A stretch of 64,000 nucleotides of DNA, taken from the NCBI GenBank assembly GCA_023055355.1, contig JALJCS010000004.1:33660244-33724243 (forward strand), in the 5' to 3' direction. Numbering within the stretch: the stretch's first letter is position 1; each line of letters opens with the position of its first letter. The translations under genes were made by a program, and so were the position numbers. Below, one piece after another: positions 13,433-25,758 of this stretch. Source of the DNA: Agelaius tricolor (lineage: Eukaryota; Chordata; Aves; Passeriformes; Icteridae). Below the pieces are notes generated by a model. The model was not told the origin of the DNA and did not search any database. It saw only the letters and a program-made list of their open reading frames with translations.

Positions 13433-14099
13433 AGTTCTCATTTTCCCCCTTCCTCTAAAAAGACAACATCTCTATTCACTCATGTTTAATGGCATTTGTA
13501 GTGAACTCCAATAATATGTAAAATAGGCTATCCCTGGGAAGTCCTCCTTCTTCTTTCTAATGCTGTCTTTCAGGATGCAGAAGTGTCTTCAGTGCTTCCC
13601 ATGCTCTGTAATTCTGTTCCATCTTTATTACTGCAGAGATATTTTGGCTTTCTCCATGGAGGCTGTTAATAAAATTTATTGTTAGCTCCAAACTCTATAA
13701 ATCCAGTCTCTGGAAGATAAGCCAATGCAATATGCTGGCTTCAAAGCTGGCAGGATCAAACTAAGCAGGATCATTTGGTGGATTTCAGACTGTAAGGGAG
13801 CTGAATGCCAGCTCATGCAGGGTTACCAAAGGCAAGTTATTTGTCTTGTATTGTGAAGCAAGCATAACTTAGACTGAGGTCTCCTTTAGTTCTTGAATCT
13901 CCCAAGGTGAGGACAGAGTTAAAAGAAAGGATTTTCTAAATCAAACTCTGTTCCAAAAAGGTTAGGGATAAAACTAGGAGCAATTATGTACTGTTATTAA
14001 AATAGCACCTAGAGCTGAATGCCAGGAGCCTCACTAAACACACTGAGATGATTCCTTCACCAAAGAATTTTCAATATGAACAGACAAGACAAAGACAGT
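13433..14099. other. Unique non-coding sequence between CR1 and MIR relic
   Basis: I see no gene or named repeat. An ACTAAGCAGGATCA block near 13758 recalls 5S-type SINE heads, but nothing around it extends the match. Confidence 0.5.
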
Positions 14100-14225
14100 A
14101 CTGTTATTTTCATTTTACAAACACTGAACCTAAACACTGAGACTAAGTCACCACAGCACGGTGATTAGGTCATTTGCCAAGGTCATATAAGGGCTCCATG
14201 CTAGAGCCCAGACCTGAGTCTATTT
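14100..14225 (-). mobile_element. MIR-like SINE relic
   Basis: Read in reverse, the interval follows the central and 5' part of the mammalian-wide interspersed repeat (MIR). The plus strand shows the inverted landmarks in order: CATTTTACAAAC (cf. the region before 'aaaatgggg'), ACTGAG, ATTTGCCAAGGTCA (the 'tgaccttgggcaag' core), then AGAGCCCAGACCTGAGTC (the end of the tRNA-like head). Many substitutions and a small insertion fit an element that predates birds. The core is convincing; the edges are approximate. A low-copy MIR residue is known in bird genomes. Confidence 0.65.
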
Positions 14226-17200
14226 GTGTGACTCAGATATAGTTCTGTGCTTTGGAAGAGCTTATTTATCCTGAGTTTTCAGAATTGTGTTGATCCAGTT
14301 TTGATTTCCAGAATAAAAAGTCAGAAATCTCTGACTCCCTCTGCACCCAATCCCCTCAGTGAAAAAGTTTGAGTGAAGGAAGAATACATTTATAGAAACC
14401 AAGCCATGCTTTTTATAGGCCTAGGCTCACATCCTAAAGAGCCTTTGATTAAATCAAAGTGTTTCCACCCTACACACTTTTACATGCGCACAAAATTCCA
14501 GCAACAGTTCATCTAAAGTTTGCTTGTTGTGTGAAAATGCCCATTTTTTATTGCTTACAAAATAGTGATAAGGAATTCTATCTAACAACAGCCTTGGACA
14601 TCTGGCCTGGCTAAAAGCTTTTGAAGTGATTTATTCCAACAATTTTATAAAGATTGTTTTAATTACTGTCTTCAAAACAAAACCAAAGCCAATTCTTTAT
14701 AACCAAAATCTCTATTCTATGGTCAAAAGTAATGAACTGGAGATTTCAAAGGTAGAACTGCCAGCATTTAATTCTCACTTACTGTCAAGGGCATAAAGAA
14801 CTTGATGACTTTTGTATCCCTACAAAACTTTAAATATTTTGGGTCTTACATGGAGAATACAATTGAGAATTACCCACGTCTAGAATGCTGTTGGGCTATT
14901 TGGAATTACTGAGAAGTCTTTCACTTCAAACTCAAACTGAAATATTTTATTTGTAATCTACAATAAGACATTGTTTTGCTCTGAAACAGATTGCTTATCT
15001 CTTCTGGTTGTTACTGTCTTCTGCCCTAGCATTTTACAGGAAATGAATGGGGATGAGAGAAATGTTTCTCCCTCACCTGCATTTCCTGCTTAAGAAGCAA
15101 AACCATTTAAAAAAACGTTTTATTCCTAGCAGGTATGACAATTCACAACAGTAATTTCTGGTGAGACTTGCACATCTTGTTGACACGTCATTTTTTATTA
15201 TGAAGAGGGCAAAACAATTTATATTACCATATTTCGCAAACATAATTTCAGGTGAATTTTTGACTTCCACTACCTCTTTCACCACCATCTCTCTACTTAA
15301 AAGTCAAAGTGATTGGTTAATTTTTTTCCCATTAAAACTGATAGCTCTTTCTGATTATTCAAGCTAGCAGAAGTAAGAAAAGATTTCTGCTTTTCTTCCA
15401 GCACTCATTCATGCCTTTGGATAGAGCTACACTAACTTTCTTAGGGATTGTCTGCTCCCAGTCAATGGAGACAATCCTTGAAAATCACTTTTTTCTGCCT
15501 AAGACCACATATTGAAAGCAAATGTAAGATTAGCCAATTCTGATGATGTAGAAGCAGAATCCCTTTTGTCCCAAGTTCTGAGCCCCAGTGTTAAATTCAC
15601 AGCTTAAATTCTGTAGAGGGATGAAAACAAGGAAGGAGGAAATTATTTATGGAAGTACATTATTGCTGTTACAGATATACTACATAAGTTTGTATCATAT
15701 TTTTAAAAAAATAGCAAATTCATAGTTACTTAATATTTTAATTCTTATTATTTATGATATAGACCTGCGCATGAATCAGTGATTTCCAGCATGACTGAGA
15801 AAGAGTCTGCAAGGAAGTCCAACATACAAAAAGGAAGTCCAGCTCACTAACATAATAATGGAGGTCTGGCATCTTGAAAGATACCAAACAAAAGCCCAAA
15901 ACTCAAAAACCCCAAAACAAAACAGTGCACACTTGTTTTCTCACTAAATCATTCCAGCTTTGCAGATAGCATCAAATCATTACACAGGTTATGCTGCTTT
16001 TAAAAATATGATGTTTCATTATTGATTCATATAGATGTTCAAAAGATCAGAATGGTTTTGTTCACTTTGAAGAATGCTAACAGAATACTAAGCTGCAAAT
16101 TAGAATATCAGATAAGCTAGTCCTTGTTAACAAATTAATTATTTCTACAATTCATTGCTCCTTTTAAAATCAAAAACTCATTAAGTCAGTGGGTGAGCTG
16201 TTCTGGGGAAGAATAATCAGAAGATAATCATGCCAGATTTGAATAATTTTATCTCAGCTCTTCCACTTTAGGCTTCTGTAGTGATCTAAAGGGTGGGATT
16301 TGAACTTCATTACAAACTGCTTATGAATATAATTCAGGTGGATGGGAAAGTAATTTGAAGAATTTTTATCCTGAAGCTTGTGAGCTGGTTGTTGGACAAA
16401 TTTGTAAACAATTAATGTTTGTGTACAAGGAACTAGGACACTAAAAGTTTTGGATTTTATTAATTCAATTAGTTTCTAAGCAAGACTAAAGAATGCTGAA
16501 AATAACTTTCTCTTTTGTCTTATTAAATACCCCTTCCACTGCTCTGATGGCTGAAAGTTTTTAAGGACTCCTTCTCCCTGGGGTAAGACCATGTCCCTTT
16601 TTTTTCCAAGCTACACCCTGGTCTAATAAAAGAGAGACGTTTTCACTTTACCTCCCTTACATCCCTTAGGGACTCAAAGCAGCTTCATCAATACTCCTTT
16701 GAAAACCTGCTCATGCAGCATGTGCTTACCCCGCGCTTTCACAAGGGCTGTATCTCTGCAGATCGTGTTACCAGCACTATTCAGCTGCCTCAAAAGACGC
16801 GAAAACCTGGCCTGGTAGGTGGTGCATCACAATCACTAGAAAGCAGTATCTGCATACACACAGTATCAGACTCATAACCATTACCACCTGCTCATCTCAT
16901 TCACCTCACACAGAAAGGGTTTTGCTGTGCGTGCTACTAGGAGCAAGGATTCTCTGTACAGAATGATCCGCTGCAGGCCTTAGAGACCCATCTCCATGCA
17001 ACAACAAGCAGGCACCATCACTGGCAATCTTGTTTGAGTCTTTCCTAAGACGGTGCTCTGCACAACTGCTGCAAAAGAGGAAGGTTTTTTTTCTGTAACA
17101 CACGCACACACACAGACCTACCACTCTTGGGCTGCTCTCATTGAGGTGTGCAGGTAAGGACAAAGGACACCTACAAACCTTTGCAATAAACCATTTTTCC

Positions 17201-19118
17201 TGCAGCTGCCATCTCAGCACCCCACAAACATGCTGTAACCCTTAGGGCCATTCTTGGACAAGCTCCCTTTGCCAGAGCATAGCATGCAAAAATCTCAAGG
17301 CCTGAGCCTAACAGCCGTGCCCTCCGATTAGAGCAGTGCAGGTTGGGTTCAGCTTAGAACTCAGTACCTTCAAGAAATGAGTCTGAACAATGTGCTCCTA
17401 GCAACTCCAAGCTTTGGCAGGGCCTGAGTTTTAAAGATTGCATGTTTCAGCTAGCTGTATTCATAAAAGCACTAACTCAGTAACTCAGTTTAAAGACACA
17501 TTCCAGCGTGTCATACTAAGCCTCTAACAGCCCTCAGGAGGCTGTCTCAGCATGTGGCAATGCTACTCCCATGTTCACACACCTGGCAGAATAAATGCTT
17601 CTTTCAATTAAAAATGTCTCTAGGAATGCTAAGAAAAGAAAGAGGTACACAGTCCTCATTTCTATCCTGGTATCAACAATTTTCAGCCTCAGACTATCAG
17701 GCAGACACAAAGAAAGCAGCGAACACAGAATGTGTCTCTTATTAATAAACTGATTTTCCTCTGTGCACCTGAAAACATTTTCTCCTTGAAGACATACATA
17801 ACCATCAGTACATTACAGATGTAAAATTCCAAAAGACTGAGGGATCAAGGCTGTCCAGATAACATGTTTAAGTACAAGCATTCCGGTCCATGCTGAAGGC
17901 AACATCTTGTTAACATGTCTCTTAGCAGTTTTTGACAAAATGTATTAGCTCATTACAGATAAGCCCTGAGCATAAGCAGTCTGGGTAATCTAAGTGAGAG
18001 AAAGAATAGTGCTTTTCAAAAGGATGAACTGACTGAAGGAGGAAATTTAACTTCACCAAGGAGTCTGTCTCAGCAGCAGCTCCTATAATACAAATCACAG
18101 AAATTTCAAATGCTTGGTGCTTTTCCTTGATTTTCCTTCAGCTTGCTGAATGGTACTGGAGACTCAGAAAAATTGTTTCGTCTTGGAATTGGTAACATAC
18201 ATAACCATTTCAAATTTTACTTTTAAACTTAGTTTCTACCTTAAAAATATCTAAGGTTCTTTATAAACCTTTGACAGGTCACTTGAAATACTGTTAAAGG
18301 CTGTCTCAATTTTCCTAGCTAGAACCCTCTTAATTTTAGCCTAAGCCCATTAAACCAGTACAATAAGGTTTCTACTAACATGAAATTCTGCATCCACAGA
18401 AACTAATGACAAAATTTCCACAGACCTCGGTAGGTCACAATATTGCTCCTTCAGACTTGCAGTATTTGAATATTAATTTGCCAAAATATTAAGCCAGAAA
18501 TAAATATTTGAAATAAGACTGTACAATACTGCATGCAAAGAGCATTATAGAAAGGTTAGTAGAATTTATATCAGTGAGTATATGTAGAGCTGTACATCAA
18601 TTGCTGAGCTTTATTACTCATTCATGCTGGAAAGAGTTATTATTGATTGCTCCAAATTCTTCACTTCAAAAATCATATATATTGCCAGTATGTAAAAATA
18701 ACTGGTGTTTTCTAAAATGTTTATTACTGCCCATTATAAAAAAGCAGTCTAAACAAAAATGTTAGGGCAGTGTTCTAAAGATTAAAGATGGAGAATTAAT
18801 TATTCTTTCTTGCAATTTTTAATTGTCATACAGGAAGGATACACATTTGTTTCATAGAATTTGGTAGTTCTTTGCTTCATCTTAGTGATCAGGTTGCCCC
18901 ACATCTTTTTTATGGAGTACTCTGTACCTTGAGATTGCTTGTTCATCACACAAAGTGAAGGGAGATTGTTTTTCTGAACAGAACTGCCTAGATTTCTGAT
19001 GGTATTTATAATACTGCAACTTTAATAATTTTAAAAAAACCTGTAAGTTTTATTTCTCTGAAAACATCCCTGACATCTAGTGTCCCTTACTTAAGGCCGT
19101 ACTTGTGTTGTTTCCCAG

Positions 19119-19191
19119 TCACAGCACTGTGCAAGCGGCGCTGAGGCAGCTGCGACTGCTGTGCCAGACGGTGAGGGATGTCTGCACGCAG
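19119..19191 (+). other. Candidate exon 1 (tentative)
   Basis: A 73-bp segment is preceded by a pyrimidine-rich acceptor (TTGTGTTGTTTCCCAG, ending 19118) and followed by a good donor (CAG|GTAAGC at 19192). An alternative donor, ACG|GTGAGG, sits inside at 19171. Read with one leading base it stays open and encodes an amphipathic, leucine/arginine-rich stretch that includes ALRQLRLLCQTVRDVCTQ. It keeps several CpGs in a CpG-poor region. I do not recognise the peptide. It may be an exon of a gene extending outside the window, a non-coding RNA exon, or chance. Confidence 0.22.
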
Positions 19192-21557
19192 GTAAGCAGC
19201 TGTGAGTGCTCTCTGCCACCCACATCGGGGAGCTGAGGGCCATCCAACCCTGCCTGCAGCTGGAATGAGGACATGTGATTGCCTGCCCGCATGCATGCAG
19301 ACATGCCTTTTATCTTGTCGTGATACAGCCAACACTTGGAGGATCATGCCAGTTCTCCGGCAGCTCTCAGGGTTTTGATGACACAATCTTTAATGGTGAG
19401 AGGCAAGAAGGCTTCTTGCTATCCTAGGACAGACATTCATTGCATTCTGCTGACTGTAAAGGGCACCCAGATGAAGACATCTATGCTGTAGCCATCTAAA
19501 AGTAGCAAAGCTAAGACTCAGTTGACAGGTATTAGTTTTGTACTTAAGAAAATTTCACAATGAACAATTGGGGAGATCATCATTTTGCAGTGCACGTCTT
19601 TCCAGAGCACTAAATGCTAACTGAACAAGCATAAGATTAAGGCGTTCTTAAAAACTCAGCTTTGAAAACAGTGGCTTGTCTGGTGCAAGTTTGAAGGCCT
19701 CCAGTGAAAATCCCTGATTAAGAGGGCAAAAATCCCTTCGCTGTCTGACAGGTTCCTGCCAGTGACAGCAGGGTGGAGCAGCCAGCGAAGCTCAGCCCTG
19801 CCGTGGGAAGATGATGACGGACCTTCAGTGGCCAAGGCTCTGATTAGGGAGGGAGGAGTGGGTCTCCAATTAATTATAGACCTTGGCACAGGTTCAGATG
19901 GTGTCGTGCCTGTGACTTGATAGGTTTAGAGGAAATATATATCTGAAAGGAGGATCTGTCCAGAATGATTGAGTTATACTGCAGTTGAAAGCAGAACAGA
20001 TGTATAAGCAGAAGTGATAGTGTCACTGAGAATCAGTTACATATCTCATGGGAAAACCTTCATTTGTTGAATAAGGACAATATGCTATACTGCACGCATA
20101 TCCTCCTATAAATGTAATCCATTTGCCCTGCTCTGAAAGTATGTGTGACAGCTGTTCTGTCCAGAAGCAAAATGACATTTTTTATCAAAAGCATTATTGA
20201 TTTCTTCTCTTAACTGACTTTGGTAAAACACTGAAAGCAAATGTTAATATGCAATACAAATCCACAGAAATTGTCAGTCTGTGAAGTGGAAAGGGTTTGG
20301 CATTTTCTGCTAACTCCTCATATTTCACATCTTTCTGCATTTTCTGATTCTCTCAGGAGAAACATCTCCAATATGGATCAATCAGAGAAAAGTTGAAAAA
20401 ATGTGAGAAAAATCTGCTCGGGAAAAATTCACAGACAAAGGAGGTAAAATTTATTGATCTCAGACATGCATTCAGAATATAAATTACCAAGAAGAGGATG
20501 CAGGTATCCAAGTTTGTCAGTGTCCGGGCTGCAGGACCAAAGGATTACCAGTGCCCACTGGAGTATGATACCTTTGCCACTGGAATGGAATTTCTCTTAA
20601 AAGCAGGTGAGGATCAGTTCCACACAAAATCTGTGACCTGCTCCCTGCTGTACACTTTCTCCTCCCAGCCCCCCATCTCCTGGGCCATGGTAGTCCCAGG
20701 CCATCTGCCTGGAAGTAATGGGCCTTCACTCTAATCCTCTTCTCCTTGGACCTCACTCCCTGAACTCAGACAGCCTTTGTATCTCATCAGGACTAACTTC
20801 ATGTCTCTTTGTGTTTACCATATGGCCTAGCACTTACTCTGTCTAGCTAGTAGGATAAAACATACCACAAAGAGGGCACAGGTGACTCTTAAAAGAAAGA
20901 ATAGATGGTACCTCATTAACTTTTCAGAGAAACGCTACATGCATGCTGTGGGTTGCTGCTACAAACTGCTGAAAGGCATTGTCATCTGGCTATCTCAGCC
21001 ATCAGCTTAATGCTCTGCAGTTAAATTTTGAATGCTTGTGAAATGGTTCCCATGTCCTGTGGCTGAAAGTCAGCGAATGAAGCCTGTGAGCAAGTCCAAT
21101 TTCTCTGCTGCTTTTGGAAAGAAGCCAAGACCATTGGAAACAGGTTGTGATTTAAATATTTTTTTTAAACAGACATGGTGTTCACTGGAATGGGGAAAAT
21201 TTTTCAACGGCAGTCATACAGATTGAGAAAGATCAAGTCCTCCATCCAGAAGAATTGTATTTTTTCAAAATGGAACATCTCTGGCAGGCACTACAGCAGG
21301 AATGTCAATACCAAATACATTATAGCCTTGTAATCAAGCCACAAATGGGCTGTGGGAGAAGAAGGTTCATGTGCTACATGCATGTAAGAAAAATGCATTT
21401 CTCTTACAGATATCTTGCCTGTCAGCAGGGGAATGTAACTTCACACTAAGTTTCAGTCTCAAAAAAGGTTGTTTGATCTAAAAAATAAAAACTTTTATAG
21501 GGAAATTCCAAAACAGCTCAATTTCTAATATTTATCTCCTGGGAATTCATTTACCAG

Positions 21558-21629
21558 GTGCATACAAGAACTGGGAACATTTCCTTTTTGGCCAGCTCCC
21601 CTTACTTGTGCTGGCTGCAGGCCACACAG
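21558..21629 (+). other. Candidate exon 2 (tentative)
   Basis: A 72-bp segment lies between an acceptor (TTCATTTACCAG, ending 21557) and a good donor (CAG|GTGAGC at 21630). All 24 codons are open in phase 0, which matches the phase in which candidate exon 1 would end. The peptide includes NISFLASSPYLCWLQATQ and matches no family I know. Support is limited to splice-site shape and phase compatibility. Confidence 0.17.
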
Positions 21630-22227
21630 GTGAGCTTCAGTTGCTGTTATCTAAGCTATGAAATACTTCAGAAAAAGAGAGGAAGATATAGAATGACATC
21701 TGTATCATCAGTGAGCCAAAGTCAGAAGTTTCAGCTGCTGGTATCAGAAGGGAAAATGCAATGATGTTTTCAAGACTCTTATATTCATAAACTTTGTTTA
21801 TCTACAATATTCTCTCTGGAAGGGCAGTTTTGCAGTGGCTATTATATTTATCACGGTGACACTTCCTTGTCTGGTGACAAAAACTTTTTTTTGTATAATA
21901 ATACACATATTTTGTCCATTTATTGATAAAAAATAAATAGTGCAATTAAATAATGAAGAAGACTGTTGGCTTTTCTAATCTTGTAGGTGAGCTTAAATCC
22001 AGCAGCAACTTAAATATGCAGTTGAAAGATGTTTATGATGGAGCTTCAGTTCAAAATTAAAGTTAGGGAAATTGTGACTGATTCATAGTTTATACTGGTA
22101 TGTTCAGTCTAAACGGTAAAAATATTCCACTGAAACCTGTTGGGAGATCTGTTTCTGTCAAATTGGCTGTTTTCCATTGCCAGCTTTAGTAGTAGGTTTT
22201 TTTAAAGTTTTGTCACCAACAAACTGA

Positions 22228-22261
22228 TTTTACATAAGAAAGTTGCCTTTCTCATGTAAAA
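22228..22261. other. 15-bp inverted repeat with 4-nt loop
   Basis: TTTTACATAAGAAAG (22228-22242), loop TTGC, then CTTTCTCATGTAAAA (22247-22261). The arms pair over 15 positions with one A/C mismatch on the plus strand. On the minus strand that position is a G-U wobble, so the minus-strand transcript would form an unbroken stem. No function is implied by this alone. Confidence 0.8.
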
Positions 22262-22830
22262 CGCCTTTGCATTCATTACATATGAATGATGTGTAATGGT
22301 TTCCAAAACATAATTCCCAGTTTACTGCAGATACTTGTTGCTCCAAATATATTGGTGACCATTGTGCATTTTGACAGATGCTACCAGTTTTATTTTAAAC
22401 CCAGTAATTTTCGTCTACTCCAGACTAACAATGATATTAAATAAAATTAATACAAACATTTTTTATGTTGCATGTTTCAATTCTGGATCATCCATTCCAT
22501 AATCTCTTTGCCTGTTTTGTTGCTTTAGGTGAATTCAATAAGAATTTCTGTCAATAAGAGCTTCAGCAAGCCTGACTTCTGTTCTGTCTTACTGAAGCAT
22601 TAAACACTTGTTTTTATACACGCAGCATGTTGTCCCAGCAAGCCTTCCACACCATTTCTCCTCTGTTTTAATTCAGATTGAAGATGTTCTCCATGGTGCA
22701 GTGACAATATTGTTTTGATTTTCATGAGTGCAAATTCTTTTTCTTTGTTGATGTGATCAAAGTTTGTGTGATGTATGCAGATTTTAATGCTATTTCTTGA
22801 ACACGTGAATCACAGAGGTGAGGGATGGAA

Positions 22831-23762
22831 TGCATTGAGTTTGTGTGACAAGGTGTTGGTTGTGAGGCAGCAATGGCTGCAGGGGTGATTTCTGTGAGAA
22901 TCTGACAGAAGTTTCTGTCATATCTGACAGAGCCAATCTCAGCCAGCTCCAGGATGGAGATGCCACTGGGCAGGGTTGAGCCCATCAGTGATGGCAGTAA
23001 CACCTCTAGGATAATATGTTTAAAAAGTGGGGAAAAATTATTGGGCAGAAGCAATTACAGCCAGAGAAGAAAGGAGTGAGAACATGTGAGTGAAGCAGCT
23101 CTGCACACTGAAGTCAGTGGAGAAGGAGGGACAGGAGGTACCAGAGCTGAGGTTCCCCTGCAGCCCATGGTGCAGACCCTGGTGAAGCAGCTGTGCCTCA
23201 CTGGGCTCCATGGTGGAGCAGAGATCCACCTGCAGCCTGTGCAGAACCCCACACCAGAGCAGGTGGATGCTCAGAGGAGGCTGTGATGCTGTGGAAAGCC
23301 CACACAAGAGCAGGCCCTGGCAAGACCTGTGGCCCTGTGGAGAGAGGAGCCCACACTAGACCAGATTTCCTGAACAGACTTGTGACCCTGTGGGCAACTG
23401 AAGCTGGAGAAGACTGTTCCTGAAGGACAGCAAACCATGGAAAAACAGGGTCCCATCTCTCTGGACCACTTTGTGGGAGGAGGTAGAGAATAGTGAATAA
23501 AGCTAAGCCTGGAAAGGAGGGAGAAGTGGGGGAAAGATGTTTTTTATATTTGTTTTATTTCTCCTTATCCTACTCTGATTTTGACTGGTAATAAATTCTA
23601 TTAATTTTCCCAAGTTTTGCCCATGACAGTAATCTGTGAGTGACCTCTACCTGTCCTTATCTCAGTTCATGAGTCTTTCACTATAATCTCTCTCCCCTGT
23701 CCAGCTGATGACAAAGTGGCTTTTGTGGGTACCTGGCATCCAGCCAGGGCCAAACCACCACA
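22831..23762 (+). mobile_element. Solo LTR 1, avian endogenous retrovirus
   Basis: The unit begins TGCATTGAG and ends AACCACCACA. It has LTR architecture: a TTTAAAAAG promoter-like box near 23012, a long middle region of degenerate GGAGCAG/ACCC(A/T)TGG-type units, an AATAAA polyadenylation signal at 23590-23595 and a short U5. It is the same family as LTR 4 (51473-53017), for example sharing CAGCTCTGCACAC at the start of the transcribed part. It lacks roughly 190 bp of the middle region present in that copy. No internal retroviral genes or second LTR flank it, so it is a solo LTR. I could not find a target duplication. The 3' edge abuts a CR1. Confidence 0.82.
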
Positions 23763-24355
23763 CTGCCTGGGGAAATGGTTTGAGAGAGGTGATCCTGACC
23801 CTTTCCTTAGCCCTGCTGAGGCCTCACCTGAAGTGCTGTTTACAGTTCTGGGCTCCTCAGGACGAGAGAGACATGGAGCTCCTGGAGGGAGTTCAGCAGA
23901 GGGTAACCAAAAGGATTAATGGGTTGGAACATCACTCTTACTAGTGAAGGCTGAGAGAGCAGGACCTCTTTTAGCCTCAAGAAGAGATGACTGAGAGGGG
24001 ATTGTATCAATCTATGTAAGTACCTCAAGGGAGGGTATCAAGGCTCTTCTCAGTGGTGCCAAGGAATAGGACAAGAGGCAATGGGTAGAAACTGATGTAC
24101 AAGAACTTCCCCCTGAATTGGAGGAAGAACTTCTTTACTGTGTGGGTCACCAAGTGCTGAAACAGATTGCCCAGAGAAGGTGTGGAGTCGCCTTCCCTCA
24201 AGATACTCAAGAACCATTTGGATACAATCCTGAGTACCAGGGGATCCTGCCTGAACAGGGAGGTTGGACTAGATCACCTCCAGTGACAAGACAGATTTGC
24301 AGTGATCCCTTCCAACTTTAACCATTCTAAGACTCTGTGAATCTGTGATTAAATA
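23763..24355 (+). mobile_element. CR1 LINE, 5'-truncated 3' end
   Basis: Starting within about 15 bases of the end of LTR 1, the sequence encodes CR1 ORF2 C-terminal residues (LALLRPHLKCCLQFWAPQDERDMELLEGVQQRVTKRI, split over more than 20 residues of the frame at 23708-23944). It continues through the conserved 3' part: the ACAAGAGGCAATGGG, GGAAGAACTTCTTTACTGTG and AGGTTGGACTAGATCACCTC blocks, then the tail CTAAGACTCTGTGAATCTGTGA. The reading frame is broken by stops and frameshifts. The copy belongs to a CR1 subfamily close to the one at 12915-13432. Confidence 0.95.
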
Positions 24356-24360
24356 CCTGA

Positions 24361-24483
24361 AGGAATTTTAAAGATCTGTAAACATGGCATATAGATACAT
24401 GACTTAGTGGTAAACTTGTCAGTATTAGATTTATGGTTGGACTCAATGGCTCTTTTCTAAATTATTCTGATTTTATGATATTG
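24361..24483 (+). mobile_element. Second CR1 3' tail
   Basis: Directly after the first CR1 tail there is another, shorter one. It shows the 3' UTR landmarks of a different CR1 subfamily: ACATGACTTAGTGGTAAACTT, TATGGTTGGACTCAATGGCT, TTTTCTAAATTATTCTGATTTTATGATA. Two tails in the same orientation with almost no spacer indicate either insertion of one into the terminal repeats of the other or independent insertion at the same site. Confidence 0.82.
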
Positions 24484-25758
24484 GTGGAGATGAAGAAGAA
24501 ACTTTAAGGGGATCCATGGACTTACCAAGTGGTACAATCTAGCCAGATGTGCTCCTCCTCTTGTGTCTCCAGAGGCTCCGGCCACATAACATGTGGATGA
24601 CTGAACCCCAGCATGGCAGTACCACTTCTACTGCCAGATCTGAGCTGTCTTCATGAGCTTATTTCCTTGGAACCAAGAAGGGAGGTCTTCTTCCTTCCAT
24701 CTGCTCTGCCATCCAGAAAAAAATAGGATTTTACATAAATAACTTTCCTGCTCAGAAATAACTTCCTTTATCATCCTGGTACACCCAATAGATAGTGCCT
24801 GATACAATTGCACATGTGTTCCTGCAGGCAGGTGAGTATTAAGTTCTCCATTGTCTAGTACCCCAGCAGAGGAAAGAAACTGTCAGCTAGGGAGGAGAGT
24901 TAAAAGTGTCCAAAAATGTGCAGCAACTCCATTTCCTCCTCTTTCCCTTCTATACATATGAATTTTTTTTCATACAAAATAAAATTCCTTTTCACTTTGT
25001 ATAAATTCATTTAGAATCAAACCTAGATGACCAAACCTTAACATAGTCCTTGAAATCAGCTTTAAGGACCCGTGACATAAGCAGGGACCACAAAGAGGCA
25101 GACAGTGCAGGAGTCCTGCAATCAGTCGAAACTGGGTCTCTACTTGTAGGATCAGAGAGCAAACACTGGAGTTTTTGTTTTTGAGACAGTAGATAACCAC
25201 ATACTGAGGACATCATTTCAGAAACTAAACCCTGCAGAGTCTCCACTTCCCCATGGTGTAAATGAACTTCTGTCATGCTTCTCCCTGTGTGAAATTTTTC
25301 AGTAATCCCACCTGATCCTAAAGAAGACTTTCCCATAGCTTAGCTTTTTTTTTTAAAGAAGATAGAACTGAAGATTAGATTCATGCAGCCAGTAACAGCC
25401 AGTCATTCTGTTGGTCCAATGCCTTTAGGAATTGCAAACAAATGTGTTTCCGGTGCTAAAAAAAGAAACCATAAACAAGCAAAAAATATCTCTGCCAGAG
25501 CATCTGTACAAGCCTGCGACTTATACCTCTTGCATGCAGTCATTTTTCCTCAACAATGACCCAAGTGTCCTTGTTTTATAGGAAACTCTCTTGTCAGGAA
25601 TTCCCTCCCGCAAATCCAGACATGCAGTTCAGCACAGGAAATCAGGCTGTCATGGCTCCAGGCATTGTTAATCATTTTTAAATGATCATTAAAAAGCAGC
25701 AGCAGCAGTGAAAGGATGCAGCTCTGGTGAGGTCAGATAACAAATATGCCTCTTTTTT

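Larger units (their letters stand above)
14226..22830. other. Mostly unique non-coding sequence, with candidate exons and a hairpin
   Basis: No complete gene is visible. The stretch contains two exon-like segments (19119-19191 and 21558-21629) and a 15-bp hairpin (22228-22261), listed separately. A modestly GC-richer, CpG-retaining pocket covers about 19090-19370. Frames at 16906-17220 (-) and 19087-19386 (-) are open but unrecognised. No other repeat could be named. Confidence 0.5.

Noticed and set aside
8951..14433. Shared 15-mer GGCCTAGGCTCACAT near 8951 and 14418
   Set aside because: The match does not extend on either side; likely chance.
16797..16820. Possible exon ending at CCTG|GTAGGT after a CTCTGCAG acceptor near 16760
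   Set aside because: The acceptor lacks a pyrimidine tract and the peptide is uninformative.
17098..17116. CA-type microsatellite
   Set aside because: Very short and interrupted.
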